From positions 100,566-164,565 of the forward strand of contig NZ_MPOB01000007.1 of the NCBI RefSeq assembly GCF_002148795.1: a DNA stretch of 64,000 nucleotides. The letters are read 5' to 3'. Below, in pieces: positions 8,350 through 16,433 of the stretch (its first letter is position 1; each line of letters starts with the position of its first letter). This DNA is from Oceanibaculum nanhaiense. Lineage in GTDB: Bacteria > Pseudomonadota > Alphaproteobacteria > Oceanibaculales > Oceanibaculaceae. The notes under the pieces were generated by a model. The model was not told where the DNA came from and made no database searches. It saw only the letters and a list, made by a program, of their open reading frames with translations. The translations under genes and the position numbers were made by a program.

Positions 8350-8781
8350 TCAGAGGCCGCCTGCGGCCGCCCTCGCGATGGCGCGGCGATAGCCTTCCGG
8401 CAGGGCGAGGCCGGATAAGGCATCCCCGGACAGATCATCGACCGAAAATAATCCGACATCGAGGTGCTCATCGCTGAAGCTGAGCGCCCCCAGATCGTGC
8501 TTTAGCCGGCAGGCATAGCTGACGATCACCACTTCTCCAATCGGTTCTGGCCGATCCACCTGCGCGATGCGGTAGGTCCAGCAATCCAGCAGCGCCCCCA
8601 CCGCGACATCAAGATACAATTCCTCGAAGATTTCCCGATGCAGGCAGGCTTCCGGCTGCTCGCCTGGTTCCAGCCTGCCGCCCGGCAATTCCCATTCCGC
8701 GCGCTCGTTGCGCAGCAGGATGACCTGCCCGCGATGCAGGATCACCCCCTTGATCGATACCGGAAAGACAGGCCCGGCCAT
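8350..8781 (-). CDS. Nudix hydrolase family protein
   Basis: A 143-residue protein with a Nudix box at about residues 34-57 (GGRLEPGEQPEACLHREIFEEL), holding the metal-binding REIFEE core. The final glycine of the consensus GX5EX7REUXEEXGU is Tyr here. Nudix enzymes hydrolyse nucleoside diphosphates linked to another group; the substrate cannot be read from sequence. It ends facing the PilZ gene and starts 4 bases from the LysE-family stop codon, so it is probably co-transcribed downstream of the exporter. Confidence 0.85.
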   Translation of the reverse strand: MAGPVFPVSIKGVILHRGQVILLRNERAEWELPGGRLEPGEQPEACLHREIFEELYLDVAVGALLDCWTYRIAQVDRPEPIGEVVIVSYACRLKHDLGALSFSDEHLDVGLFSVDDLSGDALSGLALPEGYRRAIARAAAGGL

Positions 8782-8785
8782 CGGT

Positions 8786-9430
8786 TCAGCCCTGGCTGGT
8801 GATGGCGGCGGCGCCGAAGCCGATCAGCAGCGCGCCGGCGAAGCGGTTGATCCAGGGCAGCGCCGTGTCCGGTATCCGCCCGCGGATTGCCGTCACGACA
8901 CCGGACAGCAGCACCCACCACAGGGCGGAGCCGACAAACACCCCGACCGCCAGGGCGACCGACTGGCCGGTCTCGCCGCCGGCATGCATCAGCCCCAGCC
9001 CGGCGAAGATCGCGATGAAGGACAGGATGGTCATCGGGTTGGTGAGGGTCAGCGCGTAGGTCGTGGCAACCTCGCCCGCCAGCCCCAGCTTCCCGCCGGG
9101 AGAAAGGAAGGGGAGGCCGGGGCGCTTCGGCGCCGGCCCGGTATCGGGATAGATCAGGAAGGCCTTCACGCCGAGCAGGATCAGGAAGACGCCGCCGCCG
9201 ATTTTCAGCACATCCTGCCAGAGCACGAAGAAATCCATCACCGACACCAGCCCGAAGGCGGCGATGGCGCCATAGGTGCCATCCGCGAGCGCGGCGCCCA
9301 GCCCGACGGCAAGCCCCGCCGGCAGGCCGCGCTTCAGCGTGCGCTGGATACACAGTGCGCCAATCGGGCCAACGGGAGCGGCGATCGCGAAGCCGACAGC
9401 CAGTGCCTTGTAGAAGAAAAGCAGATCCAT
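8786..9430 (-). CDS. LysE/RhtB family amino acid exporter
   Basis: A 214-residue inner-membrane protein of about six helices. It has the LysE-family N-terminus (AIAAPVGPIGALCIQRTLKR), the central LILLGVKAFLIY helix and the YALTLTNPMTILSFIAIFAG segment with conserved NP. LysE/RhtB proteins export amino acids to prevent toxic build-up. The ATG at 9430 gives the usual family length; the upstream in-frame extension is AT-rich and non-homologous. It diverges from an Lrp/AsnC-type regulator 122 bases away, a common arrangement in which the regulator senses the exported amino acid. Confidence 0.88.
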   Translation of the reverse strand: MDLLFFYKALAVGFAIAAPVGPIGALCIQRTLKRGLPAGLAVGLGAALADGTYGAIAAFGLVSVMDFFVLWQDVLKIGGGVFLILLGVKAFLIYPDTGPAPKRPGLPFLSPGGKLGLAGEVATTYALTLTNPMTILSFIAIFAGLGLMHAGGETGQSVALAVGVFVGSALWWVLLSGVVTAIRGRIPDTALPWINRFAGALLIGFGAAAITSQG

Positions 9431-9552
9431 TGAGGGTCCGATCGGGTGCTGCCGGCTGATTGTTTTCGCGGTGGCTGTGGAAAATGTTGATGAAACTGTG
9501 GATGGAAAGTAAAGTAAAAAAAATATCCTTAAAACCAAACTCCCCAGATAAT
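9431..9552. promoter_or_regulatory. divergent control region between LysE exporter and Lrp-type regulator
   Basis: A 122-base gap clearly richer in A and T than its surroundings (A tracts about 9508-9540), as expected for promoters and Lrp binding. No single operator stands out. Confidence 0.45.
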
Positions 9553-10032
9553 ATGGCTTTCGATTCGGAAAGTGTTCTAGACAAGGTTGGGTGGCAACTC
9601 CTGCGTGCTTTGCAGGAAGATGCCCGTTTATCCTTCAGCGAGCTGGGACGCCGCGTGGGTTTATCCTCACCCGCCGTGGCCGAACGCGTGCGCCGCATGG
9701 AGGATATGGGCATCGTCGCCGGCTATCGCGCGACCATCGACCCGACGCGTCTGGGCTTTCCGACCCTGGCCTTCATCCATCTGCGGTTGAACGGCGATCA
9801 GTATGCCCGTGTCGCCGCGATGGCCCGCAATCTCAGCGAAGTCATCGAATGCCACCATGTCACCGGCATGGACTGCTTCCTGTTCAAGGTGCTGGTGTCT
9901 TCCCCGGCGCATCTGGAGGCGGTGATCGCCCAGCTGCGCACCTTCGGCCAGACCAGCAGCTCCATCGTGCTGTCCTCGCCGGTAAAGAGCAAGATGCTGT
10001 TGTCCGGGCCCAGCGTGCGCATCGAACCTTGA
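9553..10032 (+). CDS. Lrp/AsnC family transcriptional regulator
   Basis: A 159-residue protein with an N-terminal winged helix-turn-helix (VGWQLLRALQEDARLSFSEL and GLSSPAVAERVRRMEDMGIV) and a C-terminal RAM/ligand domain (FIHLRLNGDQY and VIECHHVTGMDCFLFKVLV). Lrp-type proteins assemble into octamers and respond to amino acids. The ATG at 9553 places the fold at the right distance; an ATG at 9460 would add 31 lysine-rich residues. It diverges from the LysE exporter, which it probably regulates. Confidence 0.9.
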   Translation: MAFDSESVLDKVGWQLLRALQEDARLSFSELGRRVGLSSPAVAERVRRMEDMGIVAGYRATIDPTRLGFPTLAFIHLRLNGDQYARVAAMARNLSEVIECHHVTGMDCFLFKVLVSSPAHLEAVIAQLRTFGQTSSSIVLSSPVKSKMLLSGPSVRIEP

Positions 10033-10061
10033 GGCCGCGTTAAAGAATCCAGCGCGGACGA

Positions 10062-10091
10062 CTTGACGGGGCTGGCGGGAACGGCTACAAA
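10062..10091 (+). promoter_or_regulatory. promoter of rpmB
   Basis: TTGACG at 10063-10068, 17-base spacer, TACAAA at 10086-10091. This is a good alphaproteobacterial sigma-70 promoter (CTTGAC-N17-CTACAA type), giving a leader of about 95 bases before rpmB. Confidence 0.6.
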
Positions 10092-10194
10092 CCGCGCTCC
10101 CCGCGCCGGATCACCGGCTCGGAACGCTATTTGTGGGGCGGAAGCCCGATCAACCGTCAGGGCTTGCCCTGCCTTAGGAATTCGGAGACGAGAT

Positions 10195-10488
10195 ATGGCG
10201 AAACGCTGCACGATCACCGGCAAGGGCGTGCTGGTCGGCAACAACGTCAGCCACGCCAATAACAAGACCCGCCGCCGGTTCCTGCCGAACCTGCAGGAAA
10301 CCTCGCTGCTGTCCGATGTGCTTGGCATGGTGCGTGTGCGCCTCAGCACCAACGCGATCCGCACCATCGAGAAGAATGGCGGCATCGACGCCTATCTGCT
10401 GAACGCCCGCGCGACCGCGCTGACCACCGAGGCGCGTCAGCTGAAGCGCCGCGTGGTGAAGGCGATGGAGAAGAAGCAGGCCGCCTGA
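10195..10488 (+). CDS. rpmB: 50S ribosomal protein L28
   Basis: L28 of the large ribosomal subunit, 97 residues. It begins [20 protein letters not shown] with the family-typical [13 protein letters not shown] segment, and ends basic with [13 protein letters not shown]. The ATG at 10195 follows GGAG at 8 bases. It is a single-gene unit with its own promoter (10062-10091) and a strong terminator (10514-10540). Confidence 0.97.
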   Translation: MAKRCTITGKGVLVGNNVSHANNKTRRRFLPNLQETSLLSDVLGMVRVRLSTNAIRTIEKNGGIDAYLLNARATALTTEARQLKRRVVKAMEKKQAA

Positions 10489-10513
10489 TAAGCGCCGCTT
10501 CCAGAGAGATGCG

Positions 10514-10540
10514 AAGGCCCGCTCTTGCAGCGGGCCTTTT
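10514..10540 (+). terminator. intrinsic terminator after rpmB
   Basis: A perfect 10-bp stem AAGGCCCGCT (10514-10523) / AGCGGGCCTT (10529-10538) with a 5-base loop and a T run. Confidence 0.88.
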
Positions 10541-10551
10541 GCTTTTGGGGC

Positions 10552-11016
10552 TCAGCAGGCTTCCGGGTCGCGCATCCGGGTCAGGCGCTGGCTGCCCAGC
10601 AGCGCGAATTTCAGGGTCAGCGCCTTGCGGCGCGCCGGCGCCAGGCGCGTCTCGGGCGCATCGCGCAGGATTGCCGCGCCGAAGCGGTCGGCGACGATCA
10701 GTCCGGGCTCGCCGGGCAGGATGTCGTGCGGGAAGCCTTCACCCACGGCGAAGAAGAACCGGTCGCAGAAGTCGAGATAGTCCCGCCATTTGCGGTCGCT
10801 GCGGAAATCCTGCACCGAGGATTTCACCTCGACCACGGCAATACCGCCATCCGGCGCCAGCGCCATTACATCGACCCGGCGGCCGGTGCGCAGTGTTACT
10901 TCCGTCAGCGTGCCATAGCCGTGGGCGGCCAGCAGCCGGCAGGTGCCGCGCACGATGTCGCCGGCAAGGAGAGGGCTGGCAAGGGGCGGGTAGGGGCTGG
11001 CCGCCAGGTCGCTCAT
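10552..11016 (-). CDS. mmcB: MmcB family DNA repair protein
   Basis: A 154-residue protein of the alphaproteobacterial MmcB family, described as part of a DNA-damage response. It has a PD-(D/E)xK nuclease-like core: VDVMALAPDGGIAVVEVKSS contains Asp and the E-V-K pair (about residues 46-65), followed by DFRSDRKWRDYLDFCDRFFFAV. This layout suggests a metal-dependent nuclease or DNA-end-binding fold. The start at 11016 overlaps the stop of the upstream pentapeptide-repeat gene (ATGA), so the two are translationally coupled. The function is known only by family. Confidence 0.8.
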   Translation of the reverse strand: MSDLAASPYPPLASPLLAGDIVRGTCRLLAAHGYGTLTEVTLRTGRRVDVMALAPDGGIAVVEVKSSVQDFRSDRKWRDYLDFCDRFFFAVGEGFPHDILPGEPGLIVADRFGAAILRDAPETRLAPARRKALTLKFALLGSQRLTRMRDPEAC

Positions 11017-12365
11017 TGCCGGATCCCCTTGGCACCCCGCAGGTCGCATTCTTCGAGATTGGCGCCGCGCAGATCGGCGTCGGTGAAATCGGCGTCCTGC
11101 AGGTCGGCCCCCGACAGATCGGCATTGCGCAGCACCGCCTTCACGAAGCTGGCGTTGCGGGCGACGGCCTTGCGCATGTCGATGCCGGACAGATCAGCCT
11201 CGATGAATTTCGCGTGCTCCAGCTGGCTGGTCCAGAACTGGGTCACCGCGCCGAAGATCGGCACCGGGTTCATCTTGGCGGCGACCAGCCGGGCGCCGGT
11301 CAGGTTGGCGCGCTTCAGATTGACCCCGCGCAGATCGGAGCGCGACAGGTCGGCGCCGCGCAAATCGGCGAACCCCATATCGGCCATCAGCAGCTCGCAT
11401 TTCTGCAGGTCGGTATTGGCGAGCACCGCGAATTCGAAGGCGCCGGCGGAGAAGTTCAGCTCCGCCAGCTTCATGCCGCTGAGATCGACCCGCGTCAGGT
11501 TGGCGCGCTTGCCCTTCTTGCCGGCGGTGCGGATCCAGTCGAAATGCTGGCGGACCAGGGTTTGCAGCGTAATGTCCAGCGTATCGAAATGCACCGGCTT
11601 CAGCGCGTTCTGGAAATTGGCGGCGCCGTAATCGACGGTGCCGAACACGGCCCCGGCCAGATCCGCACCGGCGAAGGATGTCTCGCTCAGGATGGCGCCA
11701 ATCAGGATCGCGCCATGCAGGATGGCGCCGTCGAAGGTCGCCTCCGTCAGGTCGGCCCCTTCCAGGTTCGAGCCGGTGAGGTTGGAGTTGCTGAGGTCGG
11801 CGCGCACCAGCTTCACATTGCGCAGGATGCAGTCGGTCAGGTCGGTCTGCACGATGAAGGCATTCGACATCTTGGCGTTCGACAGGTCGGCGCGCGCCAT
11901 GATCGCAGAACCGACATCGGTGGTGCGCGCATGCTGGCCGATGCCGACCAGATTGCCCTTCTTGTCGGGGCGCATCAGCAGCCCGTCGCGCAGGTCGCAT
12001 TCGACCATCATGGCATCGGTCAGGTCGGCGCCGCGCAGATGTACGCCGCGCAGATCGGTGCGGGTGAGGTTGGCGCCGCGCAGATTGGCCTGTGTCAGGT
12101 CGGCGCCGAACAGGCAGGCCGCGCGCAGATTGACGCCCTCCAGAACGGCATGGTGCAGCCGCGCGCCCGACAGGTCGGCGTTGGACATATCGCGCTCCGA
12201 GAAATCCAGATAGGACAGGTCATGCAGCAGGAAGTTTGCGCGCTGTCCACCCATGCGGCCGCCGATGAACTGCTCATGCAGGTCGAGCGCGCGGTCGAGC
12301 TCCTGCTGGGTCAGCCGCTTCCACTCGAAGCCGCCATCATTGTCCGCTGATGGTGTCGTCTTCAT
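11013..12365 (-). CDS. pentapeptide-repeat protein
   Basis: A 450-residue protein largely made of A(D/N)LxX pentapeptides, for example ADLSGARLHHAVLEGVNLRA and ADLRGANLEECDLRGAKGI. Such repeats fold into a right-handed quadrilateral beta-helix that can mimic DNA, as in gyrase-protecting Qnr/MfpA. The repeats fall in at least two blocks, separated by a non-repeat segment (about residues 250-290, including LKPVHFDTLDITLQTLVRQH). The N-terminus (residues 1-45) is helical. No signal peptide is seen, so it is probably cytoplasmic. It is translationally coupled to mmcB. The target is unknown. Confidence 0.88.
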   Translation of the reverse strand: MKTTPSADNDGGFEWKRLTQQELDRALDLHEQFIGGRMGGQRANFLLHDLSYLDFSERDMSNADLSGARLHHAVLEGVNLRAACLFGADLTQANLRGANLTRTDLRGVHLRGADLTDAMMVECDLRDGLLMRPDKKGNLVGIGQHARTTDVGSAIMARADLSNAKMSNAFIVQTDLTDCILRNVKLVRADLSNSNLTGSNLEGADLTEATFDGAILHGAILIGAILSETSFAGADLAGAVFGTVDYGAANFQNALKPVHFDTLDITLQTLVRQHFDWIRTAGKKGKRANLTRVDLSGMKLAELNFSAGAFEFAVLANTDLQKCELLMADMGFADLRGADLSRSDLRGVNLKRANLTGARLVAAKMNPVPIFGAVTQFWTSQLEHAKFIEADLSGIDMRKAVARNASFVKAVLRNADLSGADLQDADFTDADLRGANLEECDLRGAKGIRQ

Positions 12366-12433
12366 GCGCGTTCCAGGCGAACTTTCATGAAGCCAGACTG
12401 GCGCGCTTCTGTGGCTTTGTCGAGGCGCCTCAG

Positions 12434-12493
12434 CCTACAGGGTTAGGGCCTACAGGGTCTGGGTCTAGAGGGTCTGGGTCTAGAGGGTTTGGG
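12434..12493. repeat. four 15-bp tandem repeats covering the 3' end of the TerC-family gene
   Basis: Units at 12434-12448, 12449-12463, 12464-12478 and 12479-12493, each close to TCTAGAGGGTCTGGG on the plus strand. On the minus strand each in-frame unit encodes (A/T)-(Q/L)-T-L followed by a TAG stop. The coding sequence is therefore followed by three more copies of its own last codons plus stop. Confidence 0.9.
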
Positions 12494-13154
12494 CCGCCGC
12501 CATGATCTGCATCCCGCCCTCATAGATCATCGCCAGCGCCACATAGAGGATGATGACGAGGCCGACATAGGCGATCCAGCGATAGCGGTTCAGCAGATTG
12601 GCGATCAGGCTGGCGGCCAGCCCCATGAAGGCAACCGACAGGATCAGGCCGATCACCAGCACTTCCGGGTGTTCGCGCGCCGCCCCCGCGACCGCCAGCA
12701 CATTGTCCAGCGACATCGAGACGTCGGCCAGCACGATCTGCAGGGCGGCCTGGGCGAAACTCTTGCGCGGCAGTTCCGGGGCGGTTTTGCTCGCCGGGTC
12801 CTGGGAACTGCCATCGGCGCTGTCCAGCGCCGCATTGGCGGCGGCCACCTCGGCCGCGTGGCCGGCGCGCAGCTCGCGCCACATCTTCCAGGACACCCAC
12901 AGCAGCAGGATGCCGCCGGCGAACAGCAGCCCGATCACCTGCATCAGCTGGGTGGTCATCAGCGCGAAGACGATACGCAGCACGGTCGCCGCCGCGATGC
13001 CCAGCATGATGACCTTCACGCGCTGGTCTTTCGGCAGGCCAGCCGCGGCGAGGCCAACGACGATGGCATTGTCGCCGGCCAGCACGATATCGATCATCAG
13101 CACCTGGAAGAAGGCGCTCAACAGGTCCGGCGTCAGCCAGTCGAAGCCCAGCAT
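12480..13154 (-). CDS. TerC/YjbE family integral membrane protein
   Basis: A 224-residue protein with about seven membrane helices. It has the two acidic TerC motifs, IDIVLAGDNAIVVGLA (about residues 20-35) and VLADVSMSLDNVLAVAG (about 140-156), whose aspartates and asparagines probably bind metal. YjbE-type members of this family are linked to manganese export or to metalation of exported enzymes. A long charged loop (about 90-130) separates the halves. The 3' end lies in a tandem repeat. I looked upstream for a manganese riboswitch and did not see one in the short 68-base gap. Confidence 0.88.
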   Translation of the reverse strand: MLGFDWLTPDLLSAFFQVLMIDIVLAGDNAIVVGLAAAGLPKDQRVKVIMLGIAAATVLRIVFALMTTQLMQVIGLLFAGGILLLWVSWKMWRELRAGHAAEVAAANAALDSADGSSQDPASKTAPELPRKSFAQAALQIVLADVSMSLDNVLAVAGAAREHPEVLVIGLILSVAFMGLAASLIANLLNRYRWIAYVGLVIILYVALAMIYEGGMQIMAAAQTL

Positions 13155-13222
13155 GGGAAGGGGTCTCTAAGCGGCGGGAGGCCCTTACATCGCATGCCGG
13201 CCCCTTCTCTACAAGTGGGGCG

Positions 13223-14548
13223 CTACCAACCGATCGCCGCGGGCAGCCAGGTCGCGGTCTGCGGCATCAGGAAAACGATGGCAATGCCGATCATCTGCAG
13301 CAGCACGAAGGGCACCACGCCGCGATAGATGTCGCCGGTGGTCACGCCGGGCGGGGCGACGCCTTTCAGGAAGAACAGTGCCCAGCCGAAGGGCGGCGTC
13401 AGGAAGCTGGTCTGCAAATTCACGCAGATCAGCGTGCCCAGCCACACCAGATTCACGTCCTGCGCGATGAAATAGGGCAGGAACAGCGGCACCGCGATGT
13501 AGCTGATCTCGATCCATTCCAGGAAGCAGCCCAGCACGAACAGCAGCAGCATCAGGAAGATCAGGCTGCCGGTCACGCCGCCGGGCGCCCAGTCGAACAT
13601 GTGCTCGACCAGCTTCTCGCCGCCCAGCCCGCGAAACGCCAGGCCGAACACCTGCGACAGGATCAGGATCAGGAACACCATGCCGGAAATCGACAGGCTG
13701 GACCGTGCCGCATCGCGCAGCAGCGCGTAGTTCAGCTTGCCGGAGACGGCGCAGACGATGATCGCCCCCAGCGCCCCCATCGAGGCCGCCTCGGTCGGTG
13801 CGGCGACGCCGCCGATGATCGCCCCCAGCACGGCGACCACCAGCAACAGCGGCGGCAGCACCACCTTGAACAGCTTGGCGTAGAGCTGCCGGCGTGGCAT
13901 TGCCGCGCGCTCCTCGGCGGAGATTGCCGGGGCGTGGGCAGGCCGGAAATAGGCGGTGGCGAGGATATAGAGCACATAGAGCCCTGCCAGGATCAGGCCG
14001 GGGAACACGGCGGCGGCGAACATGGTGCCGACCGATTCGCCCAATATATCGGCCAGCAGCAGCAGGATCAGGCTGGGCGGAATGATCTGCCCCAGCGTGC
14101 CCGAGGCGCAGATCGTGCCGCAGGCCAGCCCCTTGTCGTAGCCGCGCCGGAGCAGCGCCGGCAGGGTCAGCAGGCCCAGCGTCACGATGGTCGCACCAAC
14201 AATGCCGGTGGAGGCCCCCATCAGCACGCCGACCAACACGATGGCGATGCCCATGCCGCCGCGCATCGAGCCGGAGAGATGGCCGACAACGTCCAGCAGT
14301 TCCTCCGCCAGCTTCGATTTTTCCAGCATCACCCCCATGAAGACGAAGAGCGGGATGGCCAGCAGCGTGTAGTTCGAGACCACGCCGAAGATGCGCGCCG
14401 GCAGCAGATTGAACAGCAGCGGGCCGAAGCCGATATAGCCGAACACAAAGCCGGAGACGGCGAGCCCGACCGCGACCGGCACGCCCACCATCAGCAGGGT
14501 GAAAAAGGAGACGACCGTCAGGATCGCCAGGATCTCGTTCGGGGACAT
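13223..14548 (-). CDS. TRAP transporter large permease (DctM family)
   Basis: A 441-residue, 12-helix permease of a tripartite ATP-independent transporter. Family segments include LFVFMGVMLEKSKLAEELLD, GASTGIVGATIVTLGLLTLP and ICASGTLGQIIPPSLILLLL with the PPS motif. DctM carries the solute across the inner membrane using a sodium gradient. It is the third gene of a dctP-dctQ-dctM operon (all minus) and lies 36 bases after dctQ. The binding protein suggests an organic acid such as an alpha-keto acid. Confidence 0.93.
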   Translation of the reverse strand: MSPNEILAILTVVSFFTLLMVGVPVAVGLAVSGFVFGYIGFGPLLFNLLPARIFGVVSNYTLLAIPLFVFMGVMLEKSKLAEELLDVVGHLSGSMRGGMGIAIVLVGVLMGASTGIVGATIVTLGLLTLPALLRRGYDKGLACGTICASGTLGQIIPPSLILLLLADILGESVGTMFAAAVFPGLILAGLYVLYILATAYFRPAHAPAISAEERAAMPRRQLYAKLFKVVLPPLLLVVAVLGAIIGGVAAPTEAASMGALGAIIVCAVSGKLNYALLRDAARSSLSISGMVFLILILSQVFGLAFRGLGGEKLVEHMFDWAPGGVTGSLIFLMLLLFVLGCFLEWIEISYIAVPLFLPYFIAQDVNLVWLGTLICVNLQTSFLTPPFGWALFFLKGVAPPGVTTGDIYRGVVPFVLLQMIGIAIVFLMPQTATWLPAAIGW

Positions 14549-14584
14549 GGTGGCCCTTGAAAGGTAGATCAGGGGAGAAGGGGG

Positions 14585-15106
14585 TCAGCGGGAGGGGGTG
14601 AGCCTGAGGACAGCTTTCAGCGTTTCCGCCAGTGCCTGCAGGCACAGCACGGCGAAGCCCAGCGGGATCAGCCCCTTCAGCAGGAAGCGGTGGGGGATGC
14701 CATCCGGGTTCGGTGAGCCTTCGCCCATATTGTAGGATTGCAGCACGAAGGGGATCGACAGCTTCACCAGCAGGGCGGCGATCACCGCCATCGCAAGGCC
14801 GGAGACGATGTCGATGGCAAGGCGCAGGCGCGCGGGAAAGCGCTGGTACAGCCCATCGACACGCAGCGGCTCGCCGTTCAGCAGGGCGTAGGACATGCCG
14901 AACAGCGCGATCGGCGCGATCAGGTGCCACTCCAGCTCCTGCAGCCAGATCGCACCGGTGTGCAGGAAATAGCGCACCAGCACATTGCCGGCGACCAGCA
15001 GCACCAAGGCGATGCTGATCCAGGCGGCGAGGCGGCCGAACAGCTCGACCACGAGGTCGAGCCGCCCGGCCAGTTTCGCCAGCGTTTGTTTTTGCTGTGC
15101 GGTCAT
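14585..15106 (-). CDS. TRAP transporter small permease (DctQ family)
   Basis: A 173-residue protein with four membrane helices, the small membrane subunit of the TRAP transporter. Typical features are the WISIALVLLVAGNVLVRYFL helix, the QELEWHLIAPIALFGMSYAL segment and the LRVDGLYQRFPAR loop. It pairs with the DctM subunit encoded downstream and lies 5 bases after the dctP stop codon, as expected for one operon. Confidence 0.92.
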   Translation of the reverse strand: MTAQQKQTLAKLAGRLDLVVELFGRLAAWISIALVLLVAGNVLVRYFLHTGAIWLQELEWHLIAPIALFGMSYALLNGEPLRVDGLYQRFPARLRLAIDIVSGLAMAVIAALLVKLSIPFVLQSYNMGEGSPNPDGIPHRFLLKGLIPLGFAVLCLQALAETLKAVLRLTPSR

Positions 15107-15111
15107 GGGCC

Positions 15112-16218
15112 TCAGCTGCCGAGGGCAGCGCTCTGGAAGGCACCTTCGCTAAGCTTCGCCCATTTATCGTGCTTCTTCTTGAAGCCCATATAGCTGTCAT
15201 GGACCTTCTTGGTCAGCGGGTCTTTCGCCGCCTCGGCCGCCAGCGTGTCGTAGGTGGCTTCCTTCAGCCGCGCGATGACCGCGTCGGGCAGCGGCTTGGC
15301 GGTGACACCGTCCTTCTCCACCAGCTCGGTCAGCGCCTCGCCGTTCACCGCTTCGCTCCAGGTCAGGCTTTCCAGCACGCAGGCCATCGAGGCGACCTTC
15401 ACCATCTCCTTCAGATCGGCCGGCAGCTTCTCCCAGGCCGCCAGGCCGATGATCAGCTCGCCGGTGGTGGCGGGTTCGTGCCAGCCGGTGGTGTGGTAGA
15501 ACTTGGCCGCCTTCTGCAGGCCGAGGCGGCGGTCCTGGAACGGGCCGACGAATTCCGCCGCATCGATCACGCCGCGCTCCAGCGCCGGGAAGATTTCGCC
15601 GCCGGGCAGCAGTCGGGCATCGACGCCGAGCTGGCCATAGACCTTGCCGGCCAGGCCCGGAATGCGCATGCGCAGGCCCTTCAGATCCTCGACGGTCTCC
15701 ACCGGCTTGCGGAACCAGCCGGTCATCTGCACGCCGGTATTGTTCATCGGGAAGGCGACCATGTTGAAGGGCTTATAGACCTCCTGCCACAACTCCATGC
15801 CGCCGCCGTGATACAGCCAGGCCATGTGGCCCTGGAAGCTCATGCCGAAGGGCACGGTGGTGAAATACTGTGCGGCGAACACTTTGCCGGACCAGAAATA
15901 GGAGTTGGCGGCGTTGCTCTCGACCGTGCCGGCGGCGACCGCGTCGAAGCCCTCCAGCGCCGGGATCAGCTCGCCTGCCGCGAAATGCTGGATCTTCAGC
16001 CGACCGCCCGACATGGTCTCCAGCTTCTTCGCCATGTCGGTCGGGCTGCCCGGGCCGACGACATAGAACGGCGCGTTCGGGCCATAGGCGTTGGTCATCT
16101 TCCAGGTGATGCTGGACTGTGCCCGCGCGACGGTGGGGGCGGCGAGCGCGGCGGTCGCGCCCACCGTGCCGGCAAGGCCGGCCTTGATGCCAGCCTTGAT
16201 GAAGGAACGGCGTTCCAT
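15112..16218 (-). CDS. TRAP substrate-binding protein (DctP, TakP-like)
   Basis: A 368-residue periplasmic solute receptor. The N-terminus MERRSFIKAGIKAG followed by a hydrophobic stretch and ARAQ is a twin-arginine (Tat) signal. The mature part resembles TakP-type keto-acid receptors: GMSFQGHMAWLYHGGGMELW, LKGLRMRIPGLAGKVYGQLG with the substrate-binding arginine, and GGEIFPALERGVIDAAEFVG. The ATG at 16218 has GGAG about 10 bases upstream. It is first in the dctPQM operon. Binding of an organic acid is inferred from resemblance. Confidence 0.9.
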   Translation of the reverse strand: MERRSFIKAGIKAGLAGTVGATAALAAPTVARAQSSITWKMTNAYGPNAPFYVVGPGSPTDMAKKLETMSGGRLKIQHFAAGELIPALEGFDAVAAGTVESNAANSYFWSGKVFAAQYFTTVPFGMSFQGHMAWLYHGGGMELWQEVYKPFNMVAFPMNNTGVQMTGWFRKPVETVEDLKGLRMRIPGLAGKVYGQLGVDARLLPGGEIFPALERGVIDAAEFVGPFQDRRLGLQKAAKFYHTTGWHEPATTGELIIGLAAWEKLPADLKEMVKVASMACVLESLTWSEAVNGEALTELVEKDGVTAKPLPDAVIARLKEATYDTLAAEAAKDPLTKKVHDSYMGFKKKHDKWAKLSEGAFQSAALGS

Positions 16219-16433
16219 GTGAAGTGCTCCTCTGTCCGTCTGTTTTGCTTGGGAGCCTCGCAACGAGGCTTCGCCGTACAAACTGCAAGCCGCGTGCCAT
16301 TGGTAGGACCAGCGACAAAAGGACAGAAGATCAGGAGGTTAGGTGGCAATAGCGGGCCGGACGACGCGGGCCTATATGCGCGACTGGCGATGAAAGCGTG
16401 GGCAATGCCGCGCTGCGCTGCACAATTTCGGGG

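Noticed and set aside
10509..12350. 613-codon plus-strand frame
   Set aside because: Antisense shadow of the pentapeptide-repeat gene. The regular repeat makes the opposite strand open too.
12370..12382. GTTC-N5-GAAC dyad before the pentapeptide-mmcB operon as an SOS (LexA) box
   Set aside because: The alphaproteobacterial LexA site is a direct repeat GTTC-N7-GTTC; this is inverted with a different spacer and lies next to the start codon.
13155..13222. Manganese (yybP-ykoY) riboswitch before the TerC-family gene
   Set aside because: The gap is only 68 bases and I could not find the conserved loop sequences of that riboswitch.
13209..15200. 663-codon minus-strand frame across the TRAP permeases
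   Set aside because: Different frame from the dctM and dctQ genes, low-complexity Ala/Arg/Gly, no motifs.
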